DNA of 64,000 nucleotides from Venturia oleaginea (Eukaryota; Ascomycota; Dothideomycetes; Venturiales; Venturiaceae), in NCBI GenBank assembly GCA_013176395.1, contig JABMLP010000008.1, positions 1,302,001-1,366,000 of the forward strand, given 5' to 3'. Numbering within the stretch: the stretch's first letter is position 1; every line of letters starts with the position of its first letter. The notes under the pieces are model-generated. The model did not search any database, was not told where the DNA came from, and saw only the letters and a list, made by a program, of their open reading frames with translations. This document shows, piece after piece, positions 42,876-53,691 of this stretch. The position numbers and the translations under genes are program-made.

Positions 42876-43528
42876 GATGGTGGAAATTGAATTTTTTTTG
42901 GAATTGGGATGAATCACAATATCATTGACACAATTCCTGGAACTCGAAGATATAGTAGAACCAATGTATAAAATAATATTGGTGACATAGGATCTTTGAC
43001 GGAAGCGAAGGAGGGGAAATATACAACCCTCGGAAGTCGGCTACTATAGGGTTAAGGACTGGCTTTCATGTGGCATACATCGCTTATAGGAGTATGGTAG
43101 GCTTTGCATTTGAGGAACCCATGGCTTACATAGTAGTTTGATGTATTTGCAAGGGAGAAAAGAGGATAAGAAAAATTGTATGTACGTAGTGGAAAGTGAA
43201 ATTACGTGCTCGGTACTACTGCAAACTGTCAGGACTTATTGAGAATACCGTGCCAACTAAGCCAAAAAGACTGCAATACGAGCAACTGCTTGTGTGCTTG
43301 CGGTGTTCAATATATATGCCTGACACAAACGTCATTCTTCTCAGTTGATTGACTCCTTCTTTTCTACGACATCGCGATCTATATGCCTATATATTGACCT
43401 TCCTCTTCACTAGATACATGTTCCACCATCACAACCTCTTAGGAGCTTTCAAAAACGCGTCTTCCGTAGTCCGTCCGATCCCAGGCTCCCTTCTCGCCAT
43501 CCTGTTATGACAACAGAAGAAGGCAACA
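42876..43528. promoter_or_regulatory. Upstream region of the thiolase gene
   Basis: No gene was seen. A T-rich tract lies close upstream of the thiolase start (42885-42900). A C/T-rich leader-like segment at 43330-43500 runs into the DUF4246 remnant on the plus strand. Confidence 0.45.
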
Positions 43529-44331
43529 ATGTCCACCCACAACTCCGGAATACACCCGCTTAAAGTCTCGCGCTTCGGAATAGAGTCTTTCTCCTACGAG
43601 GAATGGAAACCAGGCAAGAATGGCAAAGGTGTAATCAATAACGTCATCGACGGAGACCCCCTCGATTCCTATTCCGTGAAGCTGGAGGAAAAATTCCGCG
43701 CACAAGGTCTGCAGGTTATTACGAAGCTATCTTCCATCGAACTTTCCCCGAACAAGCTATCCTATCCTAGAGGGAGCTAGGACTTGGAAGGTCTAAAGAA
43801 TGAGCACATCGTTGCAACTACTATCTATTACTATGATGTTGAGAATGTGACTTTATCGTGTTAGCGATTTCGTTAAGAAGTATATCTAGACGTGACGGAG
43901 CTTCAACATGAACCCTTCTCCATAATCTTTGGCACCTAATCCATGAGACACGAACCAGCCGTCCAGGAAATTGGTAGTATCGTCACTCCTGATGGCCGTC
44001 TACTAGTCTTCCCAACACTTTGCAACACAAAGTTGACCCTTTCAAACTTATCGATCCAACAAAGCTTGGGCATCGCCGTTTCCTGATTCTCTGGCTCGTG
44101 GATCCGCGTTATCGTAGTGCATCAACTGCGAATGTGCCCCCACAGTAAGCCGAATGGAACGGTGTACTGACTGGAAGGTGGAAATATCTGCCACAAGAAC
44201 TGAGCGACATAGTTGAGAAGCATGAATTAGAAGGACAGATGATGCTGGACGATATAAAGGCGGTACAGCTGCAGTTGATGACGGAGAGGACGAGATTTAG
44301 GAACACTGGAGCGCAGAATTCAGGGGTATAA
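43529..44331 (+). pseudogene. Decayed DUF4246-family gene
   Basis: The ATG at 43529 opens a frame with HPLKVSRFGIESFSYEEWKP, GDPLDSYSVKLEEKFRAQGL and KLSSIELSPNKLSYPRGS, then TAG. The same frame continues DLEGLKNEHIVATTIYYYDV, where the family has S-W-H-V-E-G-x-x-N-E-H-I-x-A-T. So the TAG replaces the conserved Trp codon (TGG). Later pieces in other frames are VTPDGRLLVFPN, LVDPRYRSASTANVPPQ followed by TAA, and LPQELSDIVEKHELEG, ending at 44331. DUF4246 proteins are about 600 residues and of unknown function, so the N-terminal half is also missing. Both nonsense codons are single transitions from sense codons. Confidence 0.7.
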
Positions 44332-44675
44332 TCTATACGAGTATTAAATAATGTCAGAGGAGTACCAAGAACTCTCTCCAAGATAGGTATTCCGATCGCA
44401 TCTACAATTGCTTCTCTCCGACAATCTACAATTTATTACCGACCAACTTTTCACGCAGTATCTCTATAATTAAGCAGAATCGTCTATCGAATACAATTGA
44501 GTTCCAATCCCTCTCAAGCCGAAAACCATTCCATTGAATCGCTAACAAGACTAAAAGTCAACCCCTTTCGAAACTATCAAAGCCAGCGCCCACAATATTC
44601 GCCTGGGTATCAAAAAGTCAGTAGTGAGTGACTGAGACAATTTTACGAAAACTCACCTCTCGCCAGAGTGTGTAT
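44332..44675. other. Gene-free stretch
   Basis: 3' flanks of the DUF4246 remnant and the secreted-protein gene. No ORF worth calling. Confidence 0.6.
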
Positions 44676-45293
44676 TCATGGACAACTAGGCCAGTGCGTG
44701 GAGTCGCCTTTATGTCCTTTCGATCCATTATTATTAGGATTCCATCCACCCGCGGTAGAACCACCAGAATTTCCACGACTCCCTCCTCCTGCACCATGAT
44801 TGCCACCCCCTCCACTACTTCCACCATGATTGCTCCCTCCATTACCCCCTCCATTACCATTACCCGATCCATTACCCCCGCCAGGTAGCTCCTTCTCCAC
44901 GGCGGATACGTCTCGACCCTTGATCTTAATGCCCTTGCTCTTGCCGACATTCTTATAGTCAACTGTAGGGTCAAAGCACATGCCGGTCTTCCCTATGTTA
45001 TTGCAGAGTGTGTTGACTTCATCTCCTCCGAGCCAACCATCATCGCCATGAGCCGCATCGTTTGCGTACATCCAATTGGTCAGCCCTCCCAACGGCGATC
45101 CAGTTGGTTTGTCCCAGCTTTTGTTCGACCTGACGTATCTGCCTCCACTATTATTGACTAGAGTTTGCGTGGTAGCACCGTCGCAGGCGAATTGCCCGCA
45201 CTCGTTTATGCCCGCGCAGCAACATAGGCGGTGTTTATCTGCAGATGTGGAAATGGTAAAGAAGGAGAGGAGTAGAGGGTATGAGAATTTCAT
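44676..45293 (-). CDS. Secreted cysteine-rich protein with glycine-rich tail (205 aa)
   Basis: The ATG at 45293 begins a signal peptide (MKFSYPLLLSFFTISTSA). The upstream ATG at 45341 would put 16 extra residues in front and spoil it. The mature N-terminal domain of about 110 residues has seven cysteines: HRLCCCAGINECGQFACDG, then NTLCNNIGKTGMCFDPTVDY, with a well-ordered middle (GLTNWMYANDAAHGDDGWLG). From about residue 140 the protein turns into Gly/Asn/Ser repeats (GGGNGSGNGNGGGNGGSNHG) ending THWPSCP. No enzyme domain is recognised. A secreted apoplastic effector or cell-wall protein is the natural reading; the glycine-rich tail would suit surface attachment. A further 3' intron near the stop cannot be excluded. 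Confidence 0.68.
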   Translation of the reverse strand: MKFSYPLLLSFFTISTSADKHRLCCCAGINECGQFACDGATTQTLVNNSGGRYVRSNKSWDKPTGSPLGGLTNWMYANDAAHGDDGWLGGDEVNTLCNNIGKTGMCFDPTVDYKNVGKSKGIKIKGRDVSAVEKELPGGGNGSGNGNGGGNGGSNHGGSSGGGGNHGAGGGSRGNSGGSTAGGWNPNNNGSKGHKGDSTHWPSCP

Positions 45294-45621
45294 AATAGAC
45301 GAGGTAGGTGAGGTACGCACAGTGAAGTTTTGCGATTGCAATGTCTCGAGAGAAGGTGAGGAGTGAAGAGGTAAGTAAGACTATGGCCAGTGAGCGTACT
45401 TTATACACGTCAATGTCGTGCCCTTCGTACATCTCTTCTGACTCCCAGTATCCGCGTTTCATCTCGAGTCCTCGACTGGCTAGAGATGGATAGTGTATCT
45501 CGTATTTGTATATAGCCAAGCGGACCAAGCCACTGAGAGAGTGATTCAACCACTTCACAATCTGAATTGCATCAGGCATCTCTACACGACAACAAGGGAA
45601 ATCACGGGAGCTAGAATCGCT

Positions 45622-46303
45622 ATGGCGACTGTTGATCTGATGCCACCCCAGTCAAAAGCAAGGAAAATTTTGCATAGCTTCATACTACTTATGTTATGTA
45701 TGCGGTATTTAAGCGAAGAACTAAGGAATCCCGATCTCGATCTCGTTGATGTCCGTTCCGAGGATTTATACCATGCTTTCAAGGACACCGAGGACAACAA
45801 CTTTTCAGTCAAGACAGCCAAGCAGACATGTAGTATTATCAATTAAATACGTTGCTTAACGTCGATCGACAGATTCTTCTCCACAATTTGCCTGTTCTAT
45901 GGTGCTCGTCCCTGGATTTGATTGGAATTTTACCAAGGTCGTATGAAGATTCAATGTAAATCTTGCGGATCCTTATCTATCTCTTTTCTGGTTTTCGGCG
46001 GTCTGGGGTGATTCGGAGCCTCTCGTTAATCGTTTAGACCGTTTAAACCGGCATAGACGCTGTTTGTGGCTGGTGGTTAGAATACTCCCTTATTTCCAGA
46101 AGATTTCCTTTTTAGTATCGCCGATCGCCAATCAGAAGTCGAGCCTTATACAAAATCTCCTTATCGCGCTAAATCTGCCAGAACTCTTCAGCGGAATTGA
46201 GGCTGAGCGAAGCTGTGACCAGATGAGGGATAGAGTAGCTGTCTTGGCTGCTCGGAAAACAAAGCAATTTGAAGAGTATTTTCTGCTATTTCGCACTTAT
46301 TGA
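45622..46303 (+). pseudogene. Unrecognised two-exon gene with an in-frame TGA
   Basis: Exon 1 (45622-45829) starts MATVDLMPPQSKARKILHSF and reads RNPDLDLVDVRSEDLYHAF. A 43-bp intron with a GCTTAAC branch site and cgacag acceptor joins in phase to exon 2 (from 45873), SSPQFACSMVLVPGFDWNF. A TGA at 45944-45946 then interrupts the frame, which goes on with RFNVNLADPYLSLFWFSAVW, NRLDRLNRHRRCLWLVVRIL and ALNLPELFSGIEAERSCDQM to TGA at 46301. The interrupting codon could be a former CGA. Alternatively an intron from 45938 to about 46018 removes it, but the donor (gtcgta) is weak and the removed part looks coding. Function unknown. Confidence 0.45.
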
Positions 46304-47263
46304 AATTTGTGAGGTTGGAGGGCATTCTTGTTCTCGTCCATATCCGGGTATGGTATCCTAGATGCTGGTCGGACCCTTATCGAGGGCGTCAGCCTCAGCC
46401 TTACGTCGATAGACTTACTAATATCGATGTTGCACGGATCCATATATACATAGCATGGCAGGCAGCCCCCTGTTGTTTCTTATTTTGGAATTAACATTCG
46501 GCTAAACTGAAGATATAAGAAGATTTTTCGTGCGATCTGTTTTAATTCCCGCATTCTACTGTATATCTCATGCTTGCATCAGGACATAGTACAAATGGTG
46601 ACGCTATTTTAGAGAAGTCGTTCTTGACGATGAAAGCCGATGACTGGAGCGACTTGTGGGTATGTACCTACCCAGGCTACCCTACAGCTCCATAGCTTCA
46701 CAGCGGCCACGGAAAATCCGATCATAGTGTTTACTCGGCACGGTGGAGCTATGCTTAACAATTTAATTTATCGATGACATCGACGTCACTCCTCTTCGTA
46801 TACTTTGTAAGCGCCTACTCTATAAAAAGACTGTCACTGTCGAGCATCTCGGAACCTCGCGCATCTAAGAGCAACAGCGACTCGACGAGCGCGCATGGTT
46901 TGGATACTGAACTCGAACATCAACACCATCCGCCATCATACCCTCCATCCTGCTGATAAGATCCTATGACCTTTACGGCCAGGCTATCTACTATCGTCCA
47001 GAGCGTTCATGCATCCTCGAACATCTCTTTGGTCTCCCTCTTCTCAGGGAACGCAAGGACTGTCAAAGTGGCTGGGTAGATAGGGGTCTAAATATCGACG
47101 AAAATCAACCAAAACCAAACATTCTTCTCCCAACAAAAAGGTTTTCGAGAAAAACCATCACCTTCCTGGTTGAATCCCGCCGAAACTGGCCCTGTCTACC
47201 CGCCCACTTTGGCAAGTAAATGCGGTACCTGGTTTCAGTACTGTGATAATCAACGTCTAGCGG
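46304..47263. other. Gene-poor stretch
   Basis: Short ORFs only. The one at 46774-46956 (MTSTSLLFVYFVSAYS) has a signal-like start and Ser-rich body, but is 60 codons with no other support. The remaining sequence has no consistent frame. Confidence 0.4.
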
Positions 47264-48268
47264 CTAGATCTTCATAGGGGTGTTTTTGCTGGGAAGCATG
47301 GATCGGATCAGGGGGATCCACTGACGTCTATCATCCATGAGACCACAGTCGCTGTCAGTACTATCTTTGTGACATCCAACAAACTGAAAGAATGGGAAGA
47401 GCATCTGTATTGGCACCCCGAGATAGGCCTTACTTGGCTCAGTGAGCTACGTCTCAAGATGACGAGGAGAAATACTAGCACGAACCTAGGATTCCCGTAT
47501 TCCATAAGCTCCACTACCTGGTAACCTTGGAACGTGTAGATGTAATTGTCGTTGCTGATACTTTGTTGAACACGATCCGAAAACCCAGGCATCCGGATTA
47601 GTAAACACACATTGTCAAACAAGACTAGGTGACGCCTCATGTTGGCAAGGAATCTGAGAAAAAGCGAGAACCGGGTATGCACTGACTTTTGATAAATAGA
47701 GCACTGCATTGATGTAGTTCGTTTCAGCCTCGTGTGCTCTGCAGACATGACGTTGATACCTCTTCGATAGCCAGAGGATCGAAGCTCTTACACACCGCCC
47801 ATTTTAATCGCCTGCATACGTATCGCGATTACAATGCCTAGAAAAAATGGTCGAAGGAAGAAAGCAGAGCGCCATATTGTGATCTCACACTATCACACTC
47901 GCCCTTTCCCACTATGATCAAATGCTTCCGAAACCATGCGGTGGCCGCGGGGATTTGGTCCCAGAATGCCATTAGTATACGAATGTCCAACCCCAAGCAC
48001 TCCATACACCGCGTCAAGACGATATATTTAAGCAGGAGGCTCTTATCATACTCAGATCTAAGCTGTCCAAAATATCCAAGTAGAAGACCCATATCATCTT
48101 TACCGCTGAAAATTAAGTTTCCAGGTTAGGCAGGAGGTCGCATAAATCTGCACGACGGAGATAATCAGCCAGTGAAGAAGAAATTCACCGGTTCGCCGTT
48201 TCCTGCAAGTTCAGTGGTTGTATTCTGCAAGGTACGTACAACCGAGTTGTCCACGCGGCTTTCGGTTG
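47264..48268 (-). CDS. Unrecognised multi-exon gene (at least four exons; N-terminus unresolved)
   Basis: Exons 48105-47899, 47811-47760, 47685-47482 and 47428-47264 join with every intron GT..AG and every phase consistent, ending at TAG 47264. A further 5' exon at 48268-48189 (RIQPLNLQETANR) also fits by phase but has no ATG. The protein reads KDDMGLLLGYFGQLRSEYDK, YIVLTRCMECLGLDIRILMA, FWDQIPAATAWFRKHLIIVG, RLKWAVCKSFDPLAIEE, ANMRRHLVLFDNVCLLIRMP, YIYTFQGYQVVELMEYGNPR, and VPIQMLFPFFQFVGCHKDST near the end. The visible part exceeds 200 residues and looks like one folded domain, probably intracellular. No family is recognised. The flanks are full of pseudogenes, so it may be incomplete. Confidence 0.6.
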
Positions 48269-49042
48269 CTACCTCATTGCACGACAACGGTCCCAGCCAT
48301 TATACCACCATCGGGCAGTTTTCCTTGCAAGAAATACATTTGGAGTCTACCTCGCAGCAAGCCCTGTCAAACTGTAGTTGCTGAGGTTTATCGTTGAGAG
48401 TGGCGAAAGGAACATATCAGGGATTATCGCCATGGTATAGCCGTCGGCCTTGTTTGTAGTGGATTTAAAGTTCTTAGCTAAATGACCATAGCTTTGTTGA
48501 ACGAGTACTCGGCTAGGGTTGGGTTAGAACCACCTCCATTAGTAGGAGCAGGGAAATTCTATGGCCGATATCATCAAAATCCAATGCCGCGAGGTTCGAG
48601 TACATGCGGTTTGATCTTTAGGGGGACACGACTTTTGCACAGCCTCCTTGCCGACGAGTCTTCGCTGATTTGCCCACAGTGATTGTGCGATCTGCCTTGC
48701 ATTTTTTCTTCTAGAGATACGAACGCTAGAAACCGGAATGGCTCCTCATGCCTCGTCTAAATATCTAATCATAAAGCATCGAAACTTGGTGAACTCTGAT
48801 TGTACATACTCTCTTTACAGCAAGAGCCACTAATTCCACAAGTCTTTCCTCTTCAATCTGTACATCGTCGGCGTACCACTAGCGTGTCTCGATTTTGGCA
48901 TCTGCGTGGGCACTGAAGTACTATGGTCTGGAGGATATTACATTTTAGGACGCGGATCACTCACCAGGTCCTACAACATACTAAAAACAACAGAATCTAC
49001 GAGAATTGGAAGTCCCGAGGCCCTTTGTTGATGATCCGCGTC
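48269..49042. other. Gene-poor stretch with inverted repeat
   Basis: No supported gene. The ORF at 48482-48682 has no recognisable feature. It contains the left arm of an inverted repeat that copies the end of the GT61 remnant. Confidence 0.45.
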
Positions 49043-49072
49043 CTAACATGTAATACCCTCTAGACCATAGTA
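48919..49072. repeat. Inverted repeat, 41-bp arms, derived from the GT61 remnant
   Basis: Arm 48919-48959 (tactatggtctggaggatat onward) matches the reverse complement of 49032-49072 at 38 of 41 positions, with a 72-bp spacer. The right arm encodes, on the minus strand, the last residues of the GT61 remnant (YYGLEG). The left arm encodes nearly the same pept ide, on the plus strand. Confidence 0.85.
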
Positions 49073-49830
49073 TTTATGATTTGGCATGCCCGCTAAATTG
49101 CGAAAACCTTTGCGATTGACATTCTCAGGGAGGATCTCAGCCATGACTGAGCCTGAGCGGAGCCACATACCATGCGTCAAGCCCGCACCGTGAACTCCGA
49201 TAAGCACATCGCTGTTGCGCACAATTTGGATCTGTTCCTGAAGAGATAGTGAAGCAAAATCGATGGTCTGGATGTGCTCGACTCGGTTGATAAACGTGAC
49301 CACAATATCACCCTGCGATTCCGATATCGTCTTGATGGCAAAAACGCAATCACACGCGCAACAAAAGCGCGAAGAATGGGAGACTACTCTCAGGCCAAGA
49401 TTTCCCAATCGCTCTGCCAAAGTGGAGAGCCGGCCCCGGCCAAAGGAATTATGACGTTGCAGATTTGGGTCGTGTTTGCAAGCAGCCAGTCTCTTGTTCC
49501 GAAGTACTTTGAGCCTTTGAGCCTTGCAAGTTCCTGAAGCCTTTGAGCACCAGTTCGTGAGGGAGGATCTCCACAACTGCATATCCTTGGTGTTGAACAT
49601 CGCCAGAGCGAGACCAGCGCCGTGCACATCCGCCAGGATATCGGTATTCGAGGCTAAGGTGACTTAAAGGTGATTCCTGTAATCTTGTTACCCGGATCTG
49701 CTCTGGATGAGTGGTGTTACTCTCCTTTATTAGAAAGTACGTTTGAAACACCCTCTTCTGAATCGCTAACATCAAATTGACCCTCGCCTCAAGATTCACG
49801 TCTCGGATTGTACTACCCCACATCTTCAAA
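49043..49830 (-). pseudogene. Decayed GT61-family glycosyltransferase, C-terminal part present twice
   Basis: The 3' copy (49383-49043) reads GDIVVTFINRVEHIQ, TIDFASLSLQEQIQIVRNSD, VLIGVHGAGLTHGMWLRSGS and ILPENVNRKGFRNLAGMPNH. This is the GT61 acceptor/donor-binding end, with its G-V-H-G-A-G-L-T-H motif. About 250 bp upstream, a second copy in shifted frames reads VHGAGLALAMFNTKDM, VVEILPHELVLKGFRNL and LKGSKYFGTRDW. GT61 enzymes add GlcNAc or xylose to proteins or glycans in the secretory pathway. Neither copy has the N-terminal half, and frames change at least three times. A partial tandem duplication followed by decay is the simplest reading. Confidence 0.6.
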
Positions 49831-50623
49831 GCATACGAAGCGAATGAATCCTCAGATGTTGCCTCCTTCTCTTTACCATCCTCGGATACGAAGAGGCCTT
49901 TTGCCCAAGAGTGGCCGTGATACCAGTTAAAACACGTCCCCAGACTAGAGTCTTGAATTCATTGTACAGACCAGACTTTGGATCGATGTAAGAGATAGCA
50001 GCGTTGAGACCGGTATCGATCTGATCCCAGTACTGGTTTTGGAAAGCCATGTGCCCTGATACGAGGACGTACTCTGCGAAACTTGAAATCGCCCAGAGGT
50101 TGGATGGATCCGATTCATAAGATGTGATACCCAGTACGCCAGCTGCAACAAACCAATAGTATCCCATCGATTTCTCTTCAGCTCAAAATACAATACTAAC
50201 CAAAATCCGAAGCTTCAACTAAGAGACTCCCAAGCGACGCTCCGCCTAAGGAAAGAACCCACTTACAGGATCTTGAAGACTGAGTTAAGCAAACATACTA
50301 TCTTCACAACTAGCCTAGATTCCACTTGTTATTCACAACCAATGCCGGCCTCAACCCAACACTCAAACCCGCAGACCAAAGATATCTATCTCGTTTCGCC
50401 CCATTAGTCAAAATTGTATCTGTGGCCTCCAACCCGAGAATATATACTGTAACCAACCAGAACTGTTCAAAAGCTAGGTATGGTGAACGCACGTGCTCGC
50501 GGCAATAGTTCCGTAGACTGATGTCGGTAGAGGCGTACGAGAAGGAGGGTAAATGGCATATTGTTGCTGCGGAATGACAGCATAGGCTAAGAGAGGCAGG
50601 ATAGAGAGTGCCAGCGATTTCAT
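49831..50623 (-). pseudogene. Decayed secreted glycosidase remnant, rhamnosidase (GH78)-like
   Basis: ATG 50623 opens a signal peptide (MKSLALSILPLLAYAV) followed by YAIYPPSRTPLPTSVYGTIA. After an intron-like acceptor (catacctag), another frame reads VTVYILGLEATDTILTNGAK and RDRYLWSAGLSVGLRPALVV, resembling the D-G-A-K-R-D-R-x-x-W motif of fungal alpha-L-rhamnosidase-like six-hairpin enzymes. Then SFAEYVLVSGHMAFQNQYWD and AISYIDPKSGLYNEFKTLVW resemble later helices of that barrel. The sequence is far shorter than an intact enzyme (600 or more residues), with stops after NNKWNLG and HLRIHSLRML. It runs directly into the GT61 remnant. The family call rests on motif memory only. Confidence 0.42.
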
Positions 50624-51251
50624 GTTGCTAACCATCGAAGCGGTCCACCAACCCAAGCAGAGTAGACGGGGAAAACTGTGAAGAAAGGATGATCGAGCCG
50701 CCAGCAGTAGTTATAATCGTGGTAGTCAACGATCAAAGCCAAAGCTCGATCTATTTAGCAGAATCATCCTAGTCGTCGAGCGACATTCGAAAATCATCCT
50801 GCGAGGCCGAAATTTACTTCCTAGTAGTCGCACCGGACTGGACTTTTGGGACAGCGCCCGGCCTGGTGTCAATATCTACCACATCCATTCTCTTAACTTC
50901 CTTTCTTTTTAGCTTGAATAGCATCTGTTTCTCCTCGCGTAGTCTTCTTGACTTAAAGCGGGGTAAATACAGGACGCAGTAACGACTCATTTCTAAGCAT
51001 TCCCTCACCATCGAGCTTCTTCAACACCCCTTCCTCACGCCGGCTATAGGGACACAATAACTTGGATTATTCCCAATATTTCAAATTTCAGTTCACTGTA
51101 TCTCGGAATGCGAGTGACAACATGATCCAAAATGACGATCAAGCTGAATTGGCGTCAAAACCCGTTCAGTCTGCAGCCAGACTAACACAAAGAAGCAATT
51201 CAATTATACCAAAGGGCCCTTATTAGCAAAAGACCAAGACCAAAACCATAC
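50624..51251. other. Gene-poor stretch
   Basis: One basic 65-codon ORF at 50814-51011 (minus) lacks any feature. No other gene was seen. Confidence 0.5.
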
Positions 51252-52824
51252 CTAAGCAATAGGCTTCTTATAGTAAACAAAACATATCCCCATAACCTTC
51301 TCCCATAACCCATTGTCGCCCTTCATGCCCCCATACAAATCGAAATCATAAGCAGCATCAATCTTCCAGACTTGGCCTTTTTTGATCTGCTTAATCGGCA
51401 TTTGGTCACTAGGGCAGATACTCATATCGCTGATCCGCTTTTCTGGTGGCATGAGAGCGGTGTGCGACTTGCGTTTCGAGACCTTCGCCGTGTGTTTCTC
51501 GTTCTTTGCGCGTACTTTTGGCGCGCTGAATCGAATCGCGGATGGGCCCATGGTCATTTGGTGTGGCATAGACATGTAGCCTGGCTTTGTACCGTAAGAA
51601 GCTTTGCTGGTGCAGGCGTTTACCCCGTCGACTGTGAGGACGGTGTTTACTCCTCCATCGTGGAGATGACCATAAGCACCAATGATTTCCGCCTCGACCG
51701 TTGAGGTCCAGCTATTGTCGAGCGTGAATTTAGCTGCTTGGAGTCAGTCAAGATTGCAAACAAAACTAGTACCTGCGCTCACTCTTCTTCTCAGGCGGAT
51801 TTGCCTCGCTACTGCCGCAGTTCCGAATGTCATTCCAAGCCATGCTCACATCATTCTTGAGAGGATGCCCTGGAATATAGTCCCACACCATGGTGTAATA
51901 GACGATCTTGTCGTCCGCGTTCATGTTCGCAAGATCAATCAGGGTGCCCAGCTTGTCAGCACTTCTCAGCTTGTACCCAGAATCCTTGGACCCCATATCA
52001 GCGAAGATGACAGGGACTCGCTCATTGCCACTAGCGAATATACGCTCAGAAACGTGCGCTGTCGTATTAATTCCTACGTGAGGAACAGAAACCTCGAATT
52101 GGCTGCAGGTAGGGTCGGAACGTCCAGGTCCAATCAATACTGTAACTGAGTGATGAAGCATGAGCCCTGTATCAACGTTCGCGTCCTTTCCATCGGGATA
52201 CTCCAGGCCTGCACGCATGCCTATGATTGTACAATCGCCCTCGCAAGGTCGCGGGAAATCAGTATCCGGCCAGTTTTCGAGCATACCATGCATGTCGCCA
52301 TTGGAATTTGCCTTGCCCATACCCTTTACTCCTTTGACCTTATATGGGCCATACCGCATCTTGACGGCTTTGGCGCCTGGAACATTAACTTTCGATTGGA
52401 CATCCTGTCTTCTTGGAACATTGGCCGCCTCTGGCGGATCCGCAACTTTGCCATAGCCCTTCGCAAGATTAAGGGTGTATTCGGACAAACCTCCAGCCTT
52501 TGTCTTCGTTGCGCCTAACGCTTTGGCAAAGGCCATCAATGGTTTTGCTAAATATTGTCAGTAGCAGCACATATTGCTTTGCAAGATTGCCAATCTCTTA
52601 CTAGCACCTGCATCCCCAAAATATCGCCCCAAAGATTCTTGCCCACCAAGAGCAGCTTTAATAAGAGGTGTCATCTCCAACAATAGTGCTGGGGAGAGGT
52701 TGGAGAGAGAGATGCCTCCCAGCGCTTCTAATTGTCTCTTTTGCAACGCGAAATCGATCGAGTCGGTCGCTACGGAAGCTGCGCACGCCGCAGTAAAGAG
52801 CGAAAGCAGAAAACGTACCCTCAT
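51252..52824 (-). CDS. Secreted SURNod19-family protein (489 aa)
   Basis: Exons 52824-52602, 52547-51783 and 51733-51252, with introns of 54 and 49 bp, join in phase to 489 residues. The start at 52824 gives a signal peptide (MRVRFLLSLFTAACAASVA); the ATG 11 codons upstream would add a polar lead. A pro-like segment to about residue 60 includes KR. The main domain carries CEGDCTIIGMRAGLEYPDGK, DTGLMLHHSVTVLIGPGR, ERIFASGNERVPVIF and, in exon 3, IIGAYGHLHDGGVNTVL. These His and Met motifs are those of the stress up-regulated Nod19 family, found in plants and fungi, which resembles copper-binding ascorbate-dependent monooxygenase folds. The biochemical role is unknown. Length and motifs look intact. 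Confidence 0.78.
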
Positions 52825-53691
52825 TGCTTGAAAAGAGTATGTGGCATGAATGTACACAACCGTAGGAGAGAAGCAAGTGTGCTACTTGAATGAAAACCCA
52901 AAACAGGAGGCAGTGTCGACAAATACCTAGGTTTGCACAATAACGACAGACTGAATGAGTAAGTGCATCATGATCTCCATACTTGCCGGCAGATGGGGAC
53001 CATTTGGTTATCAGTTCTCACAATGTAATTAATGCGAGACACATTAGCGGAGGTGCCATTCTATATCGACAGTACTGCGATAAAGCCGGTCTTCGGCATC
53101 GTCGGTCTGGTTCCGATTGCAAAATCTAGTTGGCTGCATTGACATGTGCCCTACACATATTCTACCTCAAGAGCGACTTATTTTGCCCGCCTGGCCATCA
53201 CCATCGCGTCTTGCGACGTGCTCCTGGATGCTAATATGAAAGCCGCGGTATATATGAACGCATGTGAACAGCTGCGGGCGTACGTTGCTGCGAGCGACTG
53301 AGTCTGTTGCGATCGGGTGCTAGACTCGGTTGTGATGTGATGGATACATATTTGCGTCAAGGTGTCCTGGAGCGCCGTCGCACCCCTACTGGTGGTCACT
53401 CAATGTAACAGCGGCTCTTGCAGACATGGTTGTTTGTGGGAAGGCTCGAAGGAGGGCTACGATAGAAGAATCCAAGGTCTACCCAAGGTTGCATCTTTAG
53501 GACAGGTGAGAACCGGTTATCACGAATGTTAGTCAACAGTAACAAAAAGCAGTTTATCATACTGCCAACGAACCCGAATTGTCGTCCGCTCCTGCGATAA
53601 CCAGCTAATCAATGATGTAGCATCCCTCAGTTGTCGTTCCTTACTCTCCATAGTTCACAATGTATCATATTTAGCAAAGCTTCACAGCTAA
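52825..53691. other. Gene-poor stretch
   Basis: Upstream region of the SURNod19 gene. A 73-codon minus ORF at 53178-53399 has no support. The 5' exon of the frame starting at 53692 may lie here, but none could be identified. Confidence 0.45.
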
